The notes beneath the pieces are model-generated. The model was not told the DNA's origin. It saw only the letters and a program-made list of their open reading frames with translations, and ran no database searches. A stretch of DNA of 59,129 nt from Phycisphaerae bacterium. Its GTDB lineage: Bacteria > Planctomycetota > Phycisphaerae > Tepidisphaerales > Tepidisphaeraceae. The stretch is taken from positions 1 to 59,129 of the forward strand of contig JAUJNJ010000011.1 in assembly GCA_030448225.1 (NCBI GenBank). Reading direction: 5' to 3'. Of the stretch, positions 18,887 to 29,583 are shown in pieces. The position numbers and the translations under genes were made by a program. Every line of letters begins with the position of its first letter. Within the stretch, counting starts at the first letter, position 1.

Positions 18887-21800
18887 CTACTTCGGCTCCT
18901 GCGCCTCCACGATCCGCACGGGCCCCAGGAGCCCGGACTCCATCAGCTTCGTCTCCTTCGTCAGCTTGCGGATGTTCGTGCGGGTCAGCCGCTGCTCGGG
19001 CGGGAGCGACGCGTCGCCGATCACCCGGTTCGGCCAGAAGTTGACGACCTCGACCTCCAGCTCGTTGCCGGCCGGCTTCAGCAGGCCCGCCACGTCGACC
19101 CGGAACGGCAGCGACCAGACGACGCCGAGCGACTTGCCGTTCAGCCGCACCTCCGCCAGCTCGTGCACGTTCCCGAGGTCGATCGACAAGCTCCGGCCCT
19201 CGGTCTCGCCGAAGTTGGGGGGCAGGTCGAACGTCTGGCGGTACGTGGCGGTGCCGGAGTAGAAGCGGATGCCCGGCTCCGGGCGGGCCGTCCAGCTCAC
19301 GAGCTTCTCGAACGCCGCCGACGCCGGTCCGCCCCACTTCGGGTCGAACGCGACGGTCCACGGGCCGGCCAGTTCGTGCCGCGGCGTGAGGACCGGGCTG
19401 TTGGCCGACGCGGTCGGCGCGTGGTCGGCGGCCGACGCGCGGAAGACGACGAAGGTCGACCCGCACGGCGGCAGGTCCAGCGGCACGATCGTCCGCCCCG
19501 CCGCCCGCTCGTAGGCGGCGGCGAACCGGCGGGCGCCGCTCACCGCGTCCCACAGTTCCGGGGCCTTGCCGTCGACGCGGAACGAGGCGCGGATCGCCTC
19601 GGGGCGCTTCGAGCGGTTGGCGACGAAGTAGATCTCCGCGTCGCCGTCGCGCCGGTGGACGTAGTCGATAGCCGCGTCGGCCGCCCCGCTCTCGAACGTG
19701 AAGTCCGGCGCCGCGCCCACCGCCGCCAGCGCCTCGCGGGCCGTCTTGCCGGCCATCACGCGATCGGCGTTGGCGGGCGTCCACGTCGCGTCGGCGATGC
19801 GCTTCACCTCCGCGTCCGCCGCCGGCTGCCTAGAGAGCCCGCTGGCCGCCGCGGGCTTGGCGCCGACGATCGTCGCGCCGGCTTCGACCAGTTCCCGCAC
19901 CTTGCGCATCACCGGCAGCGAGATCGCCGGCTGGTCGGCCAGCACGAGCATGCGGTAGCTCATGCCGTCGGGCAGCACGAGGCGGCCGTCCTTCACCGAC
20001 AGGCGGGTGAGGATCGCCTCCTCGGTGATCACGTCGTAGTCGTACCCCGCGCCGACCTTCGCCGGGTCGGAGCCGCGGAGCTGCGTGAAGTTCGGCACGT
20101 GGTCGCCGTAGTAGTAGCAGACGTCGGCCACGTGCAGGCCCTGCTGCAGCATGTGCTGGCAGCGGTTGACGTACGAGAGGAACGGCCCGGACTTGGCCCA
20201 CCACGTCGTGTTCGGGTTGAAGTGCGTGCCGGCGAAGTACTGGATGCCGGGCATCCCCATCTCGGCCGGCGAGCAGACGAAGGCGTGCCAGACGAGCAGG
20301 TTCAGCCCCTCGCACGCCGCCTTGTCGAACGACGGCTTGAGGTTGTCCCAGATCGTCTCCTGCCAGTGCGGGCCGATCGTGGTGAACCCCTCGGCCGCCA
20401 CCAGCCGCTTGCCGTACGTGTGTGCCGCCGAGGCCGGCTGCTTCACGAAGAATCGGTTGGGGTCCCCCACGCGGTGCCGCCACGACTCGGCCCAGAACTC
20501 GCTCATCGGCACGTCGTTCTGCCCGAGGCACCGCTGCGCGTCGATCGGCGACGCGTGCGGCCCGCCCGACTCCGGGTGGATCTGCAGGCCGTGCGCGTGC
20601 GACCACGCGAGAAACGGCTTGTAGTGGTGGTCGACCGCGAGGTCGCCGAGCGTCTTGCGGAAGTCGTGCAGGAACCGGTTGCTCACGGTGCGATCATCGA
20701 CGATCCGCCCGGCCACCGCCGGCAGGAACGGCAGCAAGTCGTAGCCGCGGCGGGCGCGGAACTCCTCGCGGAAGGTCGGCGTCCAATTGATCGCCTCGAC
20801 CTCCCAGCTATCGGTGTGCAGGTACTTCAGCGTCGTGCCGGCGAGCGGTCCGGCGTCGGCGATCAGTGGCTCGACGACCGCGTCCCAGTACCGGCGGAAC
20901 GCGCCGACGTCGAGTGCGTCCAAGGCGTATCCCTTCCAGCCGTCGCTCGACGTCGAGACGGTCGAGTGGTCGCCGACCGTGCAGCCGAGCCGCAGGATCT
21001 CCCACTCCCCCGCCGGCGCGTGCCACGTCAGCGTGCCGTCGGCGGTCATGTTCCCGGTCAGGTCGATCACGGCGATGAGGCGGTGTCCTCCTCGCCCGGT
21101 TGCGGCGGCTGGTCGGTCAGCAGCGCGCCGAGGTGTCGGCGCGGAGAAGTGCATCGTGCGGAGCATCGCCTTCTCGGGGTAGTTCGTCAGGCTCGGCCGC
21201 GCGGCCGCGCCGGCCGGCCAGCGCCGTCGGGGCCGGCGAGCGTCACCTCCGCGACCTGCACGTTGCGCGGGCGGTCGGGCGTGACCGGGTCGAACGCGCC
21301 GTAGAAGACGACGCGGAACACGGTCGCGCGGGTCGGCTCGAACTCGACGGCCGCCGCGTCGTCCTTCGGAACGTCGAACGCCTTCACCGTCTCGAACGTC
21401 TTGCCGTCCTGCGAGACCTGAAGCTCCGACGCGCGCGGGCCGTAGCCCGGCGCGGGCGGAGCGTGAGGCGGTTGGCGGTGACGGGCTGGTCGAACCGGAG
21501 TTGCAGCCACTGCGGCCGCTCCCGCGTCGGCCCCGCTCCGCGGCGTTGCCGCCGGACGCCCAGAAGGTGTCGGCCGACGCGTCGCCGGCGCGGGCGGGCG
21601 CGTGAGGGGCCTGGTCGGAACTCGCCTCGACCCGTGCGACCGGCCCGCGCGACTTCGCAGCCGCGCCCGGGTACGCGAGGACGAACAGGTCCTGGTAGTA
21701 CGCGTCGCGGTGCGGCGGCTCGGCAAGCTTCTGCTCGACCTTGGCGCCGCCGCCGACGCGCCTTCGACCAGACGAGTTTCTTGGCCGCGTCCTCCGCCTT

Positions 21801-22233
21801 GACCATCGGGCCGCCGAGGTTCCAGCCGCTCTGGATGTTAAGGCCTCATCTCCAGCCCGAGGCGGTCGGCCTCGCGCAACGCGTGCTTGTACAGCCGCGC
21901 GCCACTCGGGCGTGAAGAACGTCGGCCCGTGCGGCACGCGATCGTTGCCGTCCTGCTCGGCGCCGCCGGCGTCGCAGATGCGCGCCGCCGAACCCCTTGG
22001 CCTTCATCTCCTCCAGGTCGCGCGATGGCGGCCCTCGTCACGTTGCCGTTGAGCCACCACCAGTACGCGCGCCGGGCCGTCGTCGGCGGGTTCTCCCAGC
22101 CCTGTTCGAGGTCCGCCGCGCCGACCGGCGGGGCCAGGAGCACCAGGGCGAGCATCGCCGCCAAGACGGCCCACCCGGGCCGGCGGGACGCGGGGTGGCA
22201 CTTGCGTAGGAACCGATTGCTGGTCGTGTTCAT
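18887..22233 (-). CDS. GH106-like alpha-L-rhamnosidase, exported, frameshifted near the N-terminus
   Basis: About 1,115 codons. ATG 22233 has GAGGAGG nine bases upstream. A signal peptide ([18 protein letters not shown]) precedes [25 protein letters not shown], the opening of large GH106-type rhamnosidases (Glyco_hydro_106). Frame changes at about 22,020, 21,940, 21,780, 21,560, 21,450, 21,200 and 21,100 join pieces including a discoidin-like stretch ([18 protein letters not shown]). From 21,090 to 18,887 the frame is clean: [33 protein letters not shown], a glutamine-amidotransferase-like part and a C-terminal galactose-binding-like domain ([27 protein letters not shown]). It should release L-rhamnose from glycans in the periplasm, upstream of the rhamnose importer and isomerase. 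Confidence 0.75.
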
Positions 22234-22409
22234 GTCTCGGGGCCTCCTCAACCTCACCCCCACGTCGCTCCGCGCCGGCCGGCGTGCCGGCCGCGAGATT
22301 ACCGTTTTCGCGCCGGCGGCCGTGGCGGCCGGCGCGCCATCGTCGTTGGTAACGATCCGTCTCCGACTGCACGTCCGACACGAGTCGGTCGCGCGTCACG
22401 CAGTGCCCG

Positions 22410-24394
22410 TCACGACCACGGCGCCGCCGGCCGCTCGGCCTGCCGGAGTTCGTTGCTGCGGTAGGCGTCGACGAGGCGTTCGAGCATCTCGATCTCGCGC
22501 GCCGGAACTCCTCGCCGCGCTCGGTGTCGCCGATGCGGCGGGGGCGGTCCCACGTGCGCACGACGGTGACGTGCGGGACGATGTCGACGCCGTCGCGGAC
22601 GGCCGCCTCGACGCTCTCGAAGTGGTGGTGCCGCGCCAGGACGGTCCGGTCGGCCTCGAGCACGAGCGTGTAGCCGTGGTCGCCGTAGGCCTCGGAGAAC
22701 GCGCGTCGATCGTCATCGCCTTGCCGCTGCGCTTCAGCGGGTCCTCGCCGGCCTCGATCTTCACCGGGACGTGGCCGTTAACGATCAGCCCGTGCGCCGG
22801 GTCGACGCCGAACTCCGCCAGCACCTTGTCGCAGAACGCCGGCTCGTGGATCAGCGCGAAGTACGGGTCCTTCGACTCGTGGTGCGAGCGGGCGTCGGCG
22901 ACGAAGTCGCGCTCGAACGTCGCGATGCGGTCCTTGCCGAACAGCGGCGACCGCGGCCCGCCCCACAGGTACCAGAGCAGGTCGAGGTCGGCGCGCGCGG
23001 CGCTCGACGGCGCGAAGCACGACCTTCTCGATCGCATCGAACATCGCCCGCCCGGCGAGCGGCCGCCCGTCGACCGGGAGCGGCAGGAACGCGCCGTCGG
23101 CGTCGGACGGGACACACCCGTGGAAGATCAAGTTGCCGTCGCGGACGAGGTACATCGAGCCGACGCCGACGATGTACTTCACGTGCTCCCAGAGCTTCTG
23201 GCTCGACATGAACGACCGGCGCAAACGGTCGACGCAGGCCTGCTCCTCGGACGTCAGCGCGTAGGGGTCGGCGGGGTCGATCGTCGGCAGGCAGGTGTCG
23301 CGCAGCGGGTAGACGGCGCCGTCGATCTCGACCGTGCCGCGGGCGTGGTCGATGCGGTGGAGCAGCCGGCGGTGGCCGAGGCGCCAGTCGGGGTTGCGGG
23401 CGATCGCCTGCCCCTCGAACTTGAACTGCAGGATCGCGGCGGCCTTCTGCATCCGCGCGACGACCACGTCCGGCCGCATGCCGCCCGTCGCGGGCATGAA
23501 GTGCGTCGCCGGGTCGTCGGCGTAGACCGTGCGGGCGAGGTGCTCCAGCGGCGTGAGCGGGATGCTGTACCCCTCGTCGAGCTGCGCGAGCCGGCGGTAA
23601 CGGAGCGAGACGCGCAGCACGTGGCAGATCAGCGCCTCATGCCCGAGGCACGCGCCGGTCCACGCCGCGTCGTGGTTGCCCCACACGAACGAGACGTTCG
23701 GCTGCTCGCGGAGATAGTCGACGACCTTGTCCCCCCGCGGCCCGCGGTCCCAGCAGTCGCCGCCGATCACGAGTTCGTACACCGCGAGGTTGCGCACGAG
23801 CCGGGCCGTGAGGTGGATCAGGTGCAGCACGCGGCCGCGGCGGGCGAGTTCCTCGACGATCGCCTCGGCGAACGGGCGGCCCCGGCCGTCGGCGCCCGCC
23901 GGCTCGTGGAGGACCTCGGCGAGCAGGTCGCGGTACTCGCGCGGGAACACCCCCATCGCGCGCCGCAAGCTGTAGCGGCTGGCCAGGACGCGGACGAGCT
24001 CGAACTCGTGCCGCAGCGTGCGGGTCGCGAACGCGCGTAGCTCCGCCGGATCCGTCAGCGTCCGCTCCAGCCGCTCGACCACCTCGGCCGGGTAGAAGAT
24101 GAGCGTGAGGAAGTCCTGGAACTCGCGCGGCTCCATGCGGCCGGCGAAGAGGCGCTCGACGAGCGGGCGGAGCGTGCCGGAGGCGTTGTTGATGACGTGG
24201 CGTAGCTTCTTGTCCTCGCCGTGCACGTCGCTGATGACGTGGACGGTCCCCTTCGGCAGCGTCATGACGGCCGACAGCCGCGCGATCTCCGCCATCGCCG
24301 CGTCGACGTTGGGGAACTGCCGCGACAGCGCCCGCAGGAGCGTCAGCTCGTACCCGCCGGGTTCGCCGCGGTCGTGCGGGTCATGCAGGTGCAT
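22410..24394 (-). CDS. fbp: Fructose-1,6-bisphosphatase class III, frameshifted near the C-terminus
   Basis: About 661 codons, the normal class III length. ATG 24394 (GGGAAAGAG upstream) is preferred; ATG 24415 is possible. Metallophosphatase motifs are present: [40 protein letters not shown] and [12 protein letters not shown] (GNHD). The C-terminal half has [21 protein letters not shown] and [11 protein letters not shown]. Frame changes occur at about 23,010 and 22,705, and the true stop is then TGA at 22410. The enzyme removes the 1-phosphate of fructose-1,6-bisphosphate in gluconeogenesis. It is encoded directly downstream of the rhamnose importer, which fits growth on rhamnose (three-carbon products), though a hairpin separates them. 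Confidence 0.85.
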
Positions 24395-24531
24395 CGTGAT
24401 TCTCTTTCCCAACATCCCGTGGCGCCGGAACCGGACACGTGGTCTGGACGCGTTTCCCGTGACTCGGTCGATTCCCACAGATGATCGAAGTAGGCGCCCG
24501 TCGCTCGCGCTATTCCCGCCCCGTTTCGCGA

Positions 24532-24549
24532 CCCGGCCGAAGGGCCGGG
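24532..24549 (-). terminator. Hairpin after the rhamnose-importer operon
   Basis: cccggcc (24532-24538) and ggccggg (24543-24549) form a 7-bp GC stem with a 4-nt loop. It lies about 35 bp after the binding-protein stop codon and upstream of fbp. There is no T-run, so attenuation rather than full termination is possible. Confidence 0.4.
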
Positions 24550-24584
24550 GAAGCAATCGATGCCATCGGACCACGATCTTCTGA

Positions 24585-25715
24585 TTAGAAATCGAACTGG
24601 TCGATGTTCTCCTTCGTGAAGACGAACGGCTTGCCGAGCAGCACGTTGTCCCCCTTGATCTCCACCTCGCCGATCCGCCCGGCGTCGATCGAGGTGGCGC
24701 CGGCCTTGAGCGCGCCGGTCGTCACGTCGTGGGCGGCGCGGACCGTGAGGTAGCCGAGTTCCATCGTGTTCCACAGGATCACCGACTGCGTGATCCCCTG
24801 GTGGACGTATTGCTTGTTCTCGTTCGGCAGGCCGAGCCCGACGACCTTCACGTCCTGCCGGCCCGCCTGCTTCACCGCCTCGGCCGCCCCGGGGACGCCG
24901 GGCGAGCAGATCGCCATGATCAGCTTCACGCCTTTGTGCGCGTTGAGGATCGTGTTGGTCTCCTGGAACGCCTTCGCCTGCACGTCGTCGCACGGGCGGA
25001 CCGCGACGAGCTTGATGCCCGGGTACTTCTCCTTCAGGCGGATCTCGATGTGCTTGCGCCACTCGTTCATGTTGGCGGCGGTGAGCGAGGCGGTGATGAT
25101 CGCGAACTCCCCCTTGCCGCCCATCGACTCGGCCGCCTCGTCCATCAGCGTGTAACCGATGCCCTCCGGCGTCGCCTGGTTGACGAAGAAACTACGGGCG
25201 TCGGGCTCGGCGTCGGCGTCGAACGTCACGACCTTGATGCCGCGCCTCTGCGCCTCGCGCAGGGCGGTGGAGATGCCCGCGCGGTTCTCGCACGCCGCGG
25301 CGATCACGTCGACGCCTCGGGTGACCCACGTGTCGACGATCTCGTTCTGCTTCGCCGGGTCCGGGTCGGTCGGGCCGTCCCACAGCAGGGTGACGCCCAG
25401 TTCCTTCGCCGCGTCCTCGGCCCCCTTGCGGCAGGCGATGAAGTAGGCGTTGCCCTTGCTCTTGGGCATCATCGCCACGGTCATCGGCTTGCCCCCATTG
25501 CGGCCCGCCGGGGCGGACGTCTGCCCGCTCGCCCCGCCATTGGCCATCCCGCTGGGCTGCTGCTGCCCACCGGGGCCGGTCGAAGCGAAGCCGCCCCCGC
25601 CGCCGCCGCTCGTACTCGACTGGAGCGACCGGACGAGCAGGAAGTTGCCGCCGCTGACGATCAGCGCCGCGGCCAGGATGACGGCGCAGAGCACCGCCAG
25701 TTGCGCGTTCTTCAT
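24585..25715 (-). CDS. rhaS: RhaS-type sugar ABC transporter substrate-binding protein
   Basis: 376 residues from ATG 25715, with GGAGGAG six bases upstream. An N-terminal hydrophobic helix (LAVLCAVILAAALIVSGG) and a Gly-rich linker lead to a periplasmic-binding-protein type 1 domain (VAMMPKSKGNAYFIACRKG; LWDGPTDPDPAKQNEIVDTW; VKVVTFDADAEP-like; IITASLTAANMNEW). The closest family I recognise is the rhamnose-binding RhaS of RhaSTPQ systems. The gene is the last of the importer operon. Notably, the upstream permease reads into this gene with no stop codon in between, so the two may form one polypeptide. Confidence 0.82.
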   Translation of the reverse strand: MKNAQLAVLCAVILAAALIVSGGNFLLVRSLQSSTSGGGGGGFASTGPGGQQQPSGMANGGASGQTSAPAGRNGGKPMTVAMMPKSKGNAYFIACRKGAEDAAKELGVTLLWDGPTDPDPAKQNEIVDTWVTRGVDVIAAACENRAGISTALREAQRRGIKVVTFDADAEPDARSFFVNQATPEGIGYTLMDEAAESMGGKGEFAIITASLTAANMNEWRKHIEIRLKEKYPGIKLVAVRPCDDVQAKAFQETNTILNAHKGVKLIMAICSPGVPGAAEAVKQAGRQDVKVVGLGLPNENKQYVHQGITQSVILWNTMELGYLTVRAAHDVTTGALKAGATSIDAGRIGEVEIKGDNVLLGKPFVFTKENIDQFDF

Positions 25716-26762
25716 CTCGAACTCCTCCGTCGCGCCGCCCGCCCGGGCGGCCACACTTGTCGATGCCCCGGCCCGCCCGGCTCGCGGGCGGAAGTCCAAC
25801 CCGATCGCGACCAGCAGCAGCACGCCGGTGAGGATACCCGCCAACTCCGGCGGCTGGTCGGCGAGGCGCAGGCCGTTCTGCAGGATCGCGATCGCGAACA
25901 GACCCATCAGCGTGCCGATCACGCTGCCGCGGCCGCCGAAGATGCTCGTTCCGCCGAGCACGACCGCGGTGATCGCCAGCAGTTCGTACCCGGTCCCCGC
26001 GTCAGCCTTCGCCTGCCCGACGCGCGCGACGTAGACGATCGCCGCCAGCGCCGCGCAAAGCCCCGACAATACGTACGCCATCCCCACGCGGCGCCCGACG
26101 GGGATCCCCGCGTACCGCGCCCCCTCCGGCGAGAAGCCGATCGCCGACAGCGCCCGGCCGATCGTGCTGCGGTGCAGCAGCACCCAGAAGCCCACGGCCG
26201 CGACGATCAGGATCGGCAACTGCGTGGGCACCGGCCCCACGTGCCCCTGGCCGAGGAACAGGAAACTCTGCGGGAAGCCGGTAAAGTTGTCGACGCCCTC
26301 GGTCATGCCCTCGGCAATCCCGCGGAAGAGCGAGAACGAGCCGAGCGTGACGATCAGCGGCGGGATGCGCAGGCGTGTGATCAGCAGCGCGTTGAGCCCG
26401 CCGGCGAGCGCGCCCACCGCCACCGTCACGCCGGCCGCCGCCCAAGGCGGGAGGCCGGCGTCGCGCCACAGCTTGCCGAACAGCACAGCCGACAACCCGA
26501 GCAGCGACCCGACCGAGAGGTCGATCCCGCCCGTCACGATCACCGGCGTCAGCGCCAGCGCGATCAGCCCGAGCTCCACGTTCAGCCGGGGGACCTGGAA
26601 GAAGTTGTCGGCGGTGAGGAAGTTGGTCCCGATGACGGAGAAGATCAGGATCTCGGCCAGCAGCAGCGCCGCGAGGATCACCTGCTGCGGCGCGAGGTTC
26701 GCCCACGGCGACGGCGCGGGGCCGGGCGATTCCAGCGGCAGGGTCGACGGCGTGCTCGACAT
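25716..26762 (-). CDS. rhaQ: RhaQ-type sugar ABC permease, open into the binding protein
   Basis: About 349 residues from ATG 26762, three bases after the RhaP stop. Eight to ten membrane helices include the BPD_transp_2 signature region (VIVTGGIDLSVGSLLGLSA) and the paired GGTSIFGGRGSVIGTLMG loop that contacts the ATPase. The C-terminus (LLLVAIGLDFRPRAG) continues through about 22 polar residues straight into the ATG of the binding protein in the same frame. A TGA overlapping that ATG exists one frame away. A single missed base could therefore have removed a normal ATGA-overlap stop; otherwise this is a permease-binding-protein fusion. Confidence 0.8.
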
Positions 26763-26764
26763 GC

Positions 26765-27778
26765 TCAGTTCCCCCCCCGCCGCGCGGCGGCCGGCCGGAA
26801 CAAGCCGTCGGAAGCGACGGCGACGAGGATGATCAGGCCCTGGATCGCGCGTTCCCACTGTGACGGGATGTTCAGAAACACCAGTGCCGATCCAATCGTC
26901 CCGAGCAGGGCGACGCCGATGAGCGTGCCGAGCATCGTGCCGCGACCGCCGGAGATGGCGGTGCCGCCGACGACGACGGCGGCGATCACCGACAGCTCGA
27001 GTCCGACGCCCGCGTTGGGGTCCACCTGCGCGAACCGCACCGCCTGGAGCAGCGACGCGAGCCCGGCCAGCGCGCCCATCAGGGTGAAGACGCTGAACAC
27101 GACCAGCCGCGGCCGCACGCCCGCCAGGCGCGCCGCCTCGCGGTCCGAGCCAACGGCGTAGACCGCGCGTCCGGCGGCGAGCCACCGCATGGCCCAGGCG
27201 AAGGCGAGGAACACCGCGGCCGCCGCGATCACGATCATCACCTGCCCCGCCGCCTGCGACAGCCCGAGCCACTGGAACCCCGCCGGCAGGTCGCGCACGG
27301 CTTCCCCCTCGCGGGCGAGGCGGAGCGACTCCCGCAGGATCACCATCGTCGCGAGCGTGACGACGATCGACGGCAGCCCCATGAGCGCCACGAGCACGCC
27401 GTTGGCCGCCCCCATGAGTGCCCCCGCCGCCACCGTGCACGCGACGACGGCCGGCATCGGCACGCCCTCGCGGGCGAGCAGCCCGCCGATGATCGCGCAG
27501 ACCGAGAATTGTGAGCCGATCGAGATGTCGATGTGGCGGCAGAGGATGACGAGCGTCATGCCGACGGCGGCCACGAGGAGCGGCGCCATGTTCACCCAGG
27601 TGGCCGCGAACTGGCTCTGGAAGAACGCCGGCCGCGCCGCCGCGAGGATCAGCAGCAGCGTCGCGTACGCCGCCGCCACCGACAGCTCGCGCTTGTAACG
27701 CGAGACGAACCCGCCGAGCGCGGAGGATCCGCCGGGCGAGGCGTAATCGACGGGGATGGGCGGGCCGCCGGCGCTCAT
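26765..27778 (-). CDS. rhaP: RhaP-type sugar ABC permease
   Basis: 337 residues. ATG 27778 overlaps the ATPase stop (ATGA). A membrane protein of the BPD_transp_2 family, with LLVAAVGMTLVILCRHIDISIGSQFSV near residues 65-90 and GGTAISGGRGTMLGTLIGVALLG near 265-290. It is the heteromeric partner of the following permease. The pair of permeases with a double ATPase and binding protein matches the RhaSTPQ order T-P-Q-S. It sits in the inner membrane and imports L-rhamnose or a related deoxysugar. Confidence 0.87.
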   Translation of the reverse strand: MSAGGPPIPVDYASPGGSSALGGFVSRYKRELSVAAAYATLLLILAAARPAFFQSQFAATWVNMAPLLVAAVGMTLVILCRHIDISIGSQFSVCAIIGGLLAREGVPMPAVVACTVAAGALMGAANGVLVALMGLPSIVVTLATMVILRESLRLAREGEAVRDLPAGFQWLGLSQAAGQVMIVIAAAAVFLAFAWAMRWLAAGRAVYAVGSDREAARLAGVRPRLVVFSVFTLMGALAGLASLLQAVRFAQVDPNAGVGLELSVIAAVVVGGTAISGGRGTMLGTLIGVALLGTIGSALVFLNIPSQWERAIQGLIILVAVASDGLFRPAAARRGGN

Positions 27779-29373
27779 GCCGCCACCCCACCCTCTGCCG
27801 CCGGGTCCGAGTGGCCAAGCGCCATCGCCAACACTTTCTCCTGCGTCGCCTCCGCCCGCTTCAACGACCCGACGACCGCGCCGCCGTGCATCACCACGAT
27901 GCGGTCGCTCATGCCGAGGATCTCCGGCAGTTCCGACGAGATCATGATGATCGCCAGCCCCTTCGCCGCCAGTTCCCCCATGAGGCGGTGGATCTCCGAC
28001 TTGGCGCCAACGTCCACGCCCTGCGTCGGCTCGTCGAGGATCAGGACGGACGGCTCGGTCGCCAGCCAACGGGCGAGCGCGACTTTCTGCTGATTCCCGC
28101 CGGACAGGTTGCCCACCGGCGTCTCGACCGACGGCGTCTTCGTGCCGAGGCGGCGGGCGAAGGTCGTGGCGAGTTCCCGCTCGCGGGCGAAGTCGATCAG
28201 CCCGCCGCCTCCGGCCACGCGCGACAGCACGGCGAGCGTCGTGTTCGCCGCCACGGGCATGTCGAGGATCACGCCGTGCCGCCGGCGGTCCTCCGGCACG
28301 TAGGCGATGCCGAGTTGCACCGCGCCGGCCGGGCGGTCGACGTTCACCGGCCGGCCCTTCAGCAGGATCTGGCCGGCGTCGGCGGGGGTCAGGCCGAACA
28401 GCACGCGGGCGAGCTCGGTCCGCCCCGCGCCGACGAGGCCGGCGACGCCGAGGATCTCGCCCGCCCGCACGCCCAGGTTCACGCCCGACACGCCGGACGC
28501 GCGGCAGCCGAGGTTCTTCGTCTCGAGCACGACCGCGCCCGGCGTCACGTCGACCTTCGGGAAGACCGCGTCGAGCGAACGGCCGACCATGAGGCGGATC
28601 ATCTCGCCCCGGTCGACGCCGGTCACCGGGCGGGTGTCGACGTACGCGCCGTCGCGGAGCACCGTCACCCGGTCGGCGACGAGCGGCAGTTCCTCGAGCC
28701 GGTGCGAGATGTAGATCATCCCGACGCCCGACGCCCGGAGTTCACGGATGACGCGGAACAGGTTGACGACCTCGCGGTCGCTGAGCGAGGCGGTGGGCTC
28801 GTCGAGGATGAGGACGCGCGCGTCCGACCCCACCGCGGCCGCGATCTCCACGAGTTGCTGCTGCGGCATCGAGAGGTCACGGATGTGCGCGCCCGGCGAG
28901 ACGTCGGCGCCGGCGCGGGCGAGGAGTTCCGTCGCCCGCCGCCGCCGCTCGCCCCACCGCAGCAGTCGCCACGGCCCGCCCCGCTCCAGCCGCAGGCCGA
29001 TGTTCTCGGCGACGGTGAGGTCGGGGAACAGCGCGGGCTGCTGGTAGATCGCGGCGATGCCCAGCGTGCGGGCGACGCTGGGCGAATTGTCGACCACGGC
29101 TCGGCCGCGGATCTCGAGCGTGCCGGCGTCGGGCGCGTGGGCGCCGGTGATGACCTTGATGAGCGTGGACTTGCCCGCGCCGTTCTCGCCGACGATCGCG
29201 TGGACCTCGCCGGCGCGCAGGTCGAACGAGACGCCCCGAAGTGCCCGTACGCCTCCGAAGGACTTCTCGATCGCCGTCATCCGCAGCAGAGTTTCCACGG
29301 GCCGCTCGCTCCTCTGTTTCGCCTGGACGTGTTCGCCGAACTCTTCGTCGTCGCTCGTTTCTGAAGTGGGCAC
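27775..29373 (-). CDS. Sugar ABC importer ATPase with two ABC domains (RhaT/RbsA type)
   Basis: 532 residues from GTG 29373; an internal start near 29280 (MTAIEKSFGG) would remove a poorly conserved 31-residue lead. The first ABC domain has Walker A GENGAGKST, signature LSMPQQQ and Walker B LILDEPTASLSD. The second has a degenerate Walker A (LVGAGRTE), signature LSGGNQQK and Walker B LILDEPTQGVD, the asymmetric pattern of carbohydrate ABC ATPases. It is named RhaT in Rhizobium, but the symbol is left empty to avoid confusion with the symporter above. It is the first gene of the importer operon and lies 210 bp downstream of rhaA in the same orientation. Confidence 0.88.
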   Translation of the reverse strand: MPTSETSDDEEFGEHVQAKQRSERPVETLLRMTAIEKSFGGVRALRGVSFDLRAGEVHAIVGENGAGKSTLIKVITGAHAPDAGTLEIRGRAVVDNSPSVARTLGIAAIYQQPALFPDLTVAENIGLRLERGGPWRLLRWGERRRRATELLARAGADVSPGAHIRDLSMPQQQLVEIAAAVGSDARVLILDEPTASLSDREVVNLFRVIRELRASGVGMIYISHRLEELPLVADRVTVLRDGAYVDTRPVTGVDRGEMIRLMVGRSLDAVFPKVDVTPGAVVLETKNLGCRASGVSGVNLGVRAGEILGVAGLVGAGRTELARVLFGLTPADAGQILLKGRPVNVDRPAGAVQLGIAYVPEDRRRHGVILDMPVAANTTLAVLSRVAGGGGLIDFARERELATTFARRLGTKTPSVETPVGNLSGGNQQKVALARWLATEPSVLILDEPTQGVDVGAKSEIHRLMGELAAKGLAIIMISSELPEILGMSDRIVVMHGGAVVGSLKRAEATQEKVLAMALGHSDPAAEGGVAA

Positions 29374-29583
29374 CGCGATCGTAACCGGGCCGGGTTGTTC
29401 CTCGGCCCTGCGGGCCGATCGCGAAACGATTCACGCGGATAGTTGCGGCGCTACCGATCCAGCGTGGGACGCAGTGCAGGGACGGTTCGTTCGTCACACC
29501 GGGAGTTGACGGGACCGTCGACCGCTCGGGTGACTCCCGTGCGGCGCGCCGACGCCGCTCCGCCGGGGTCGTCGGACATCAAT

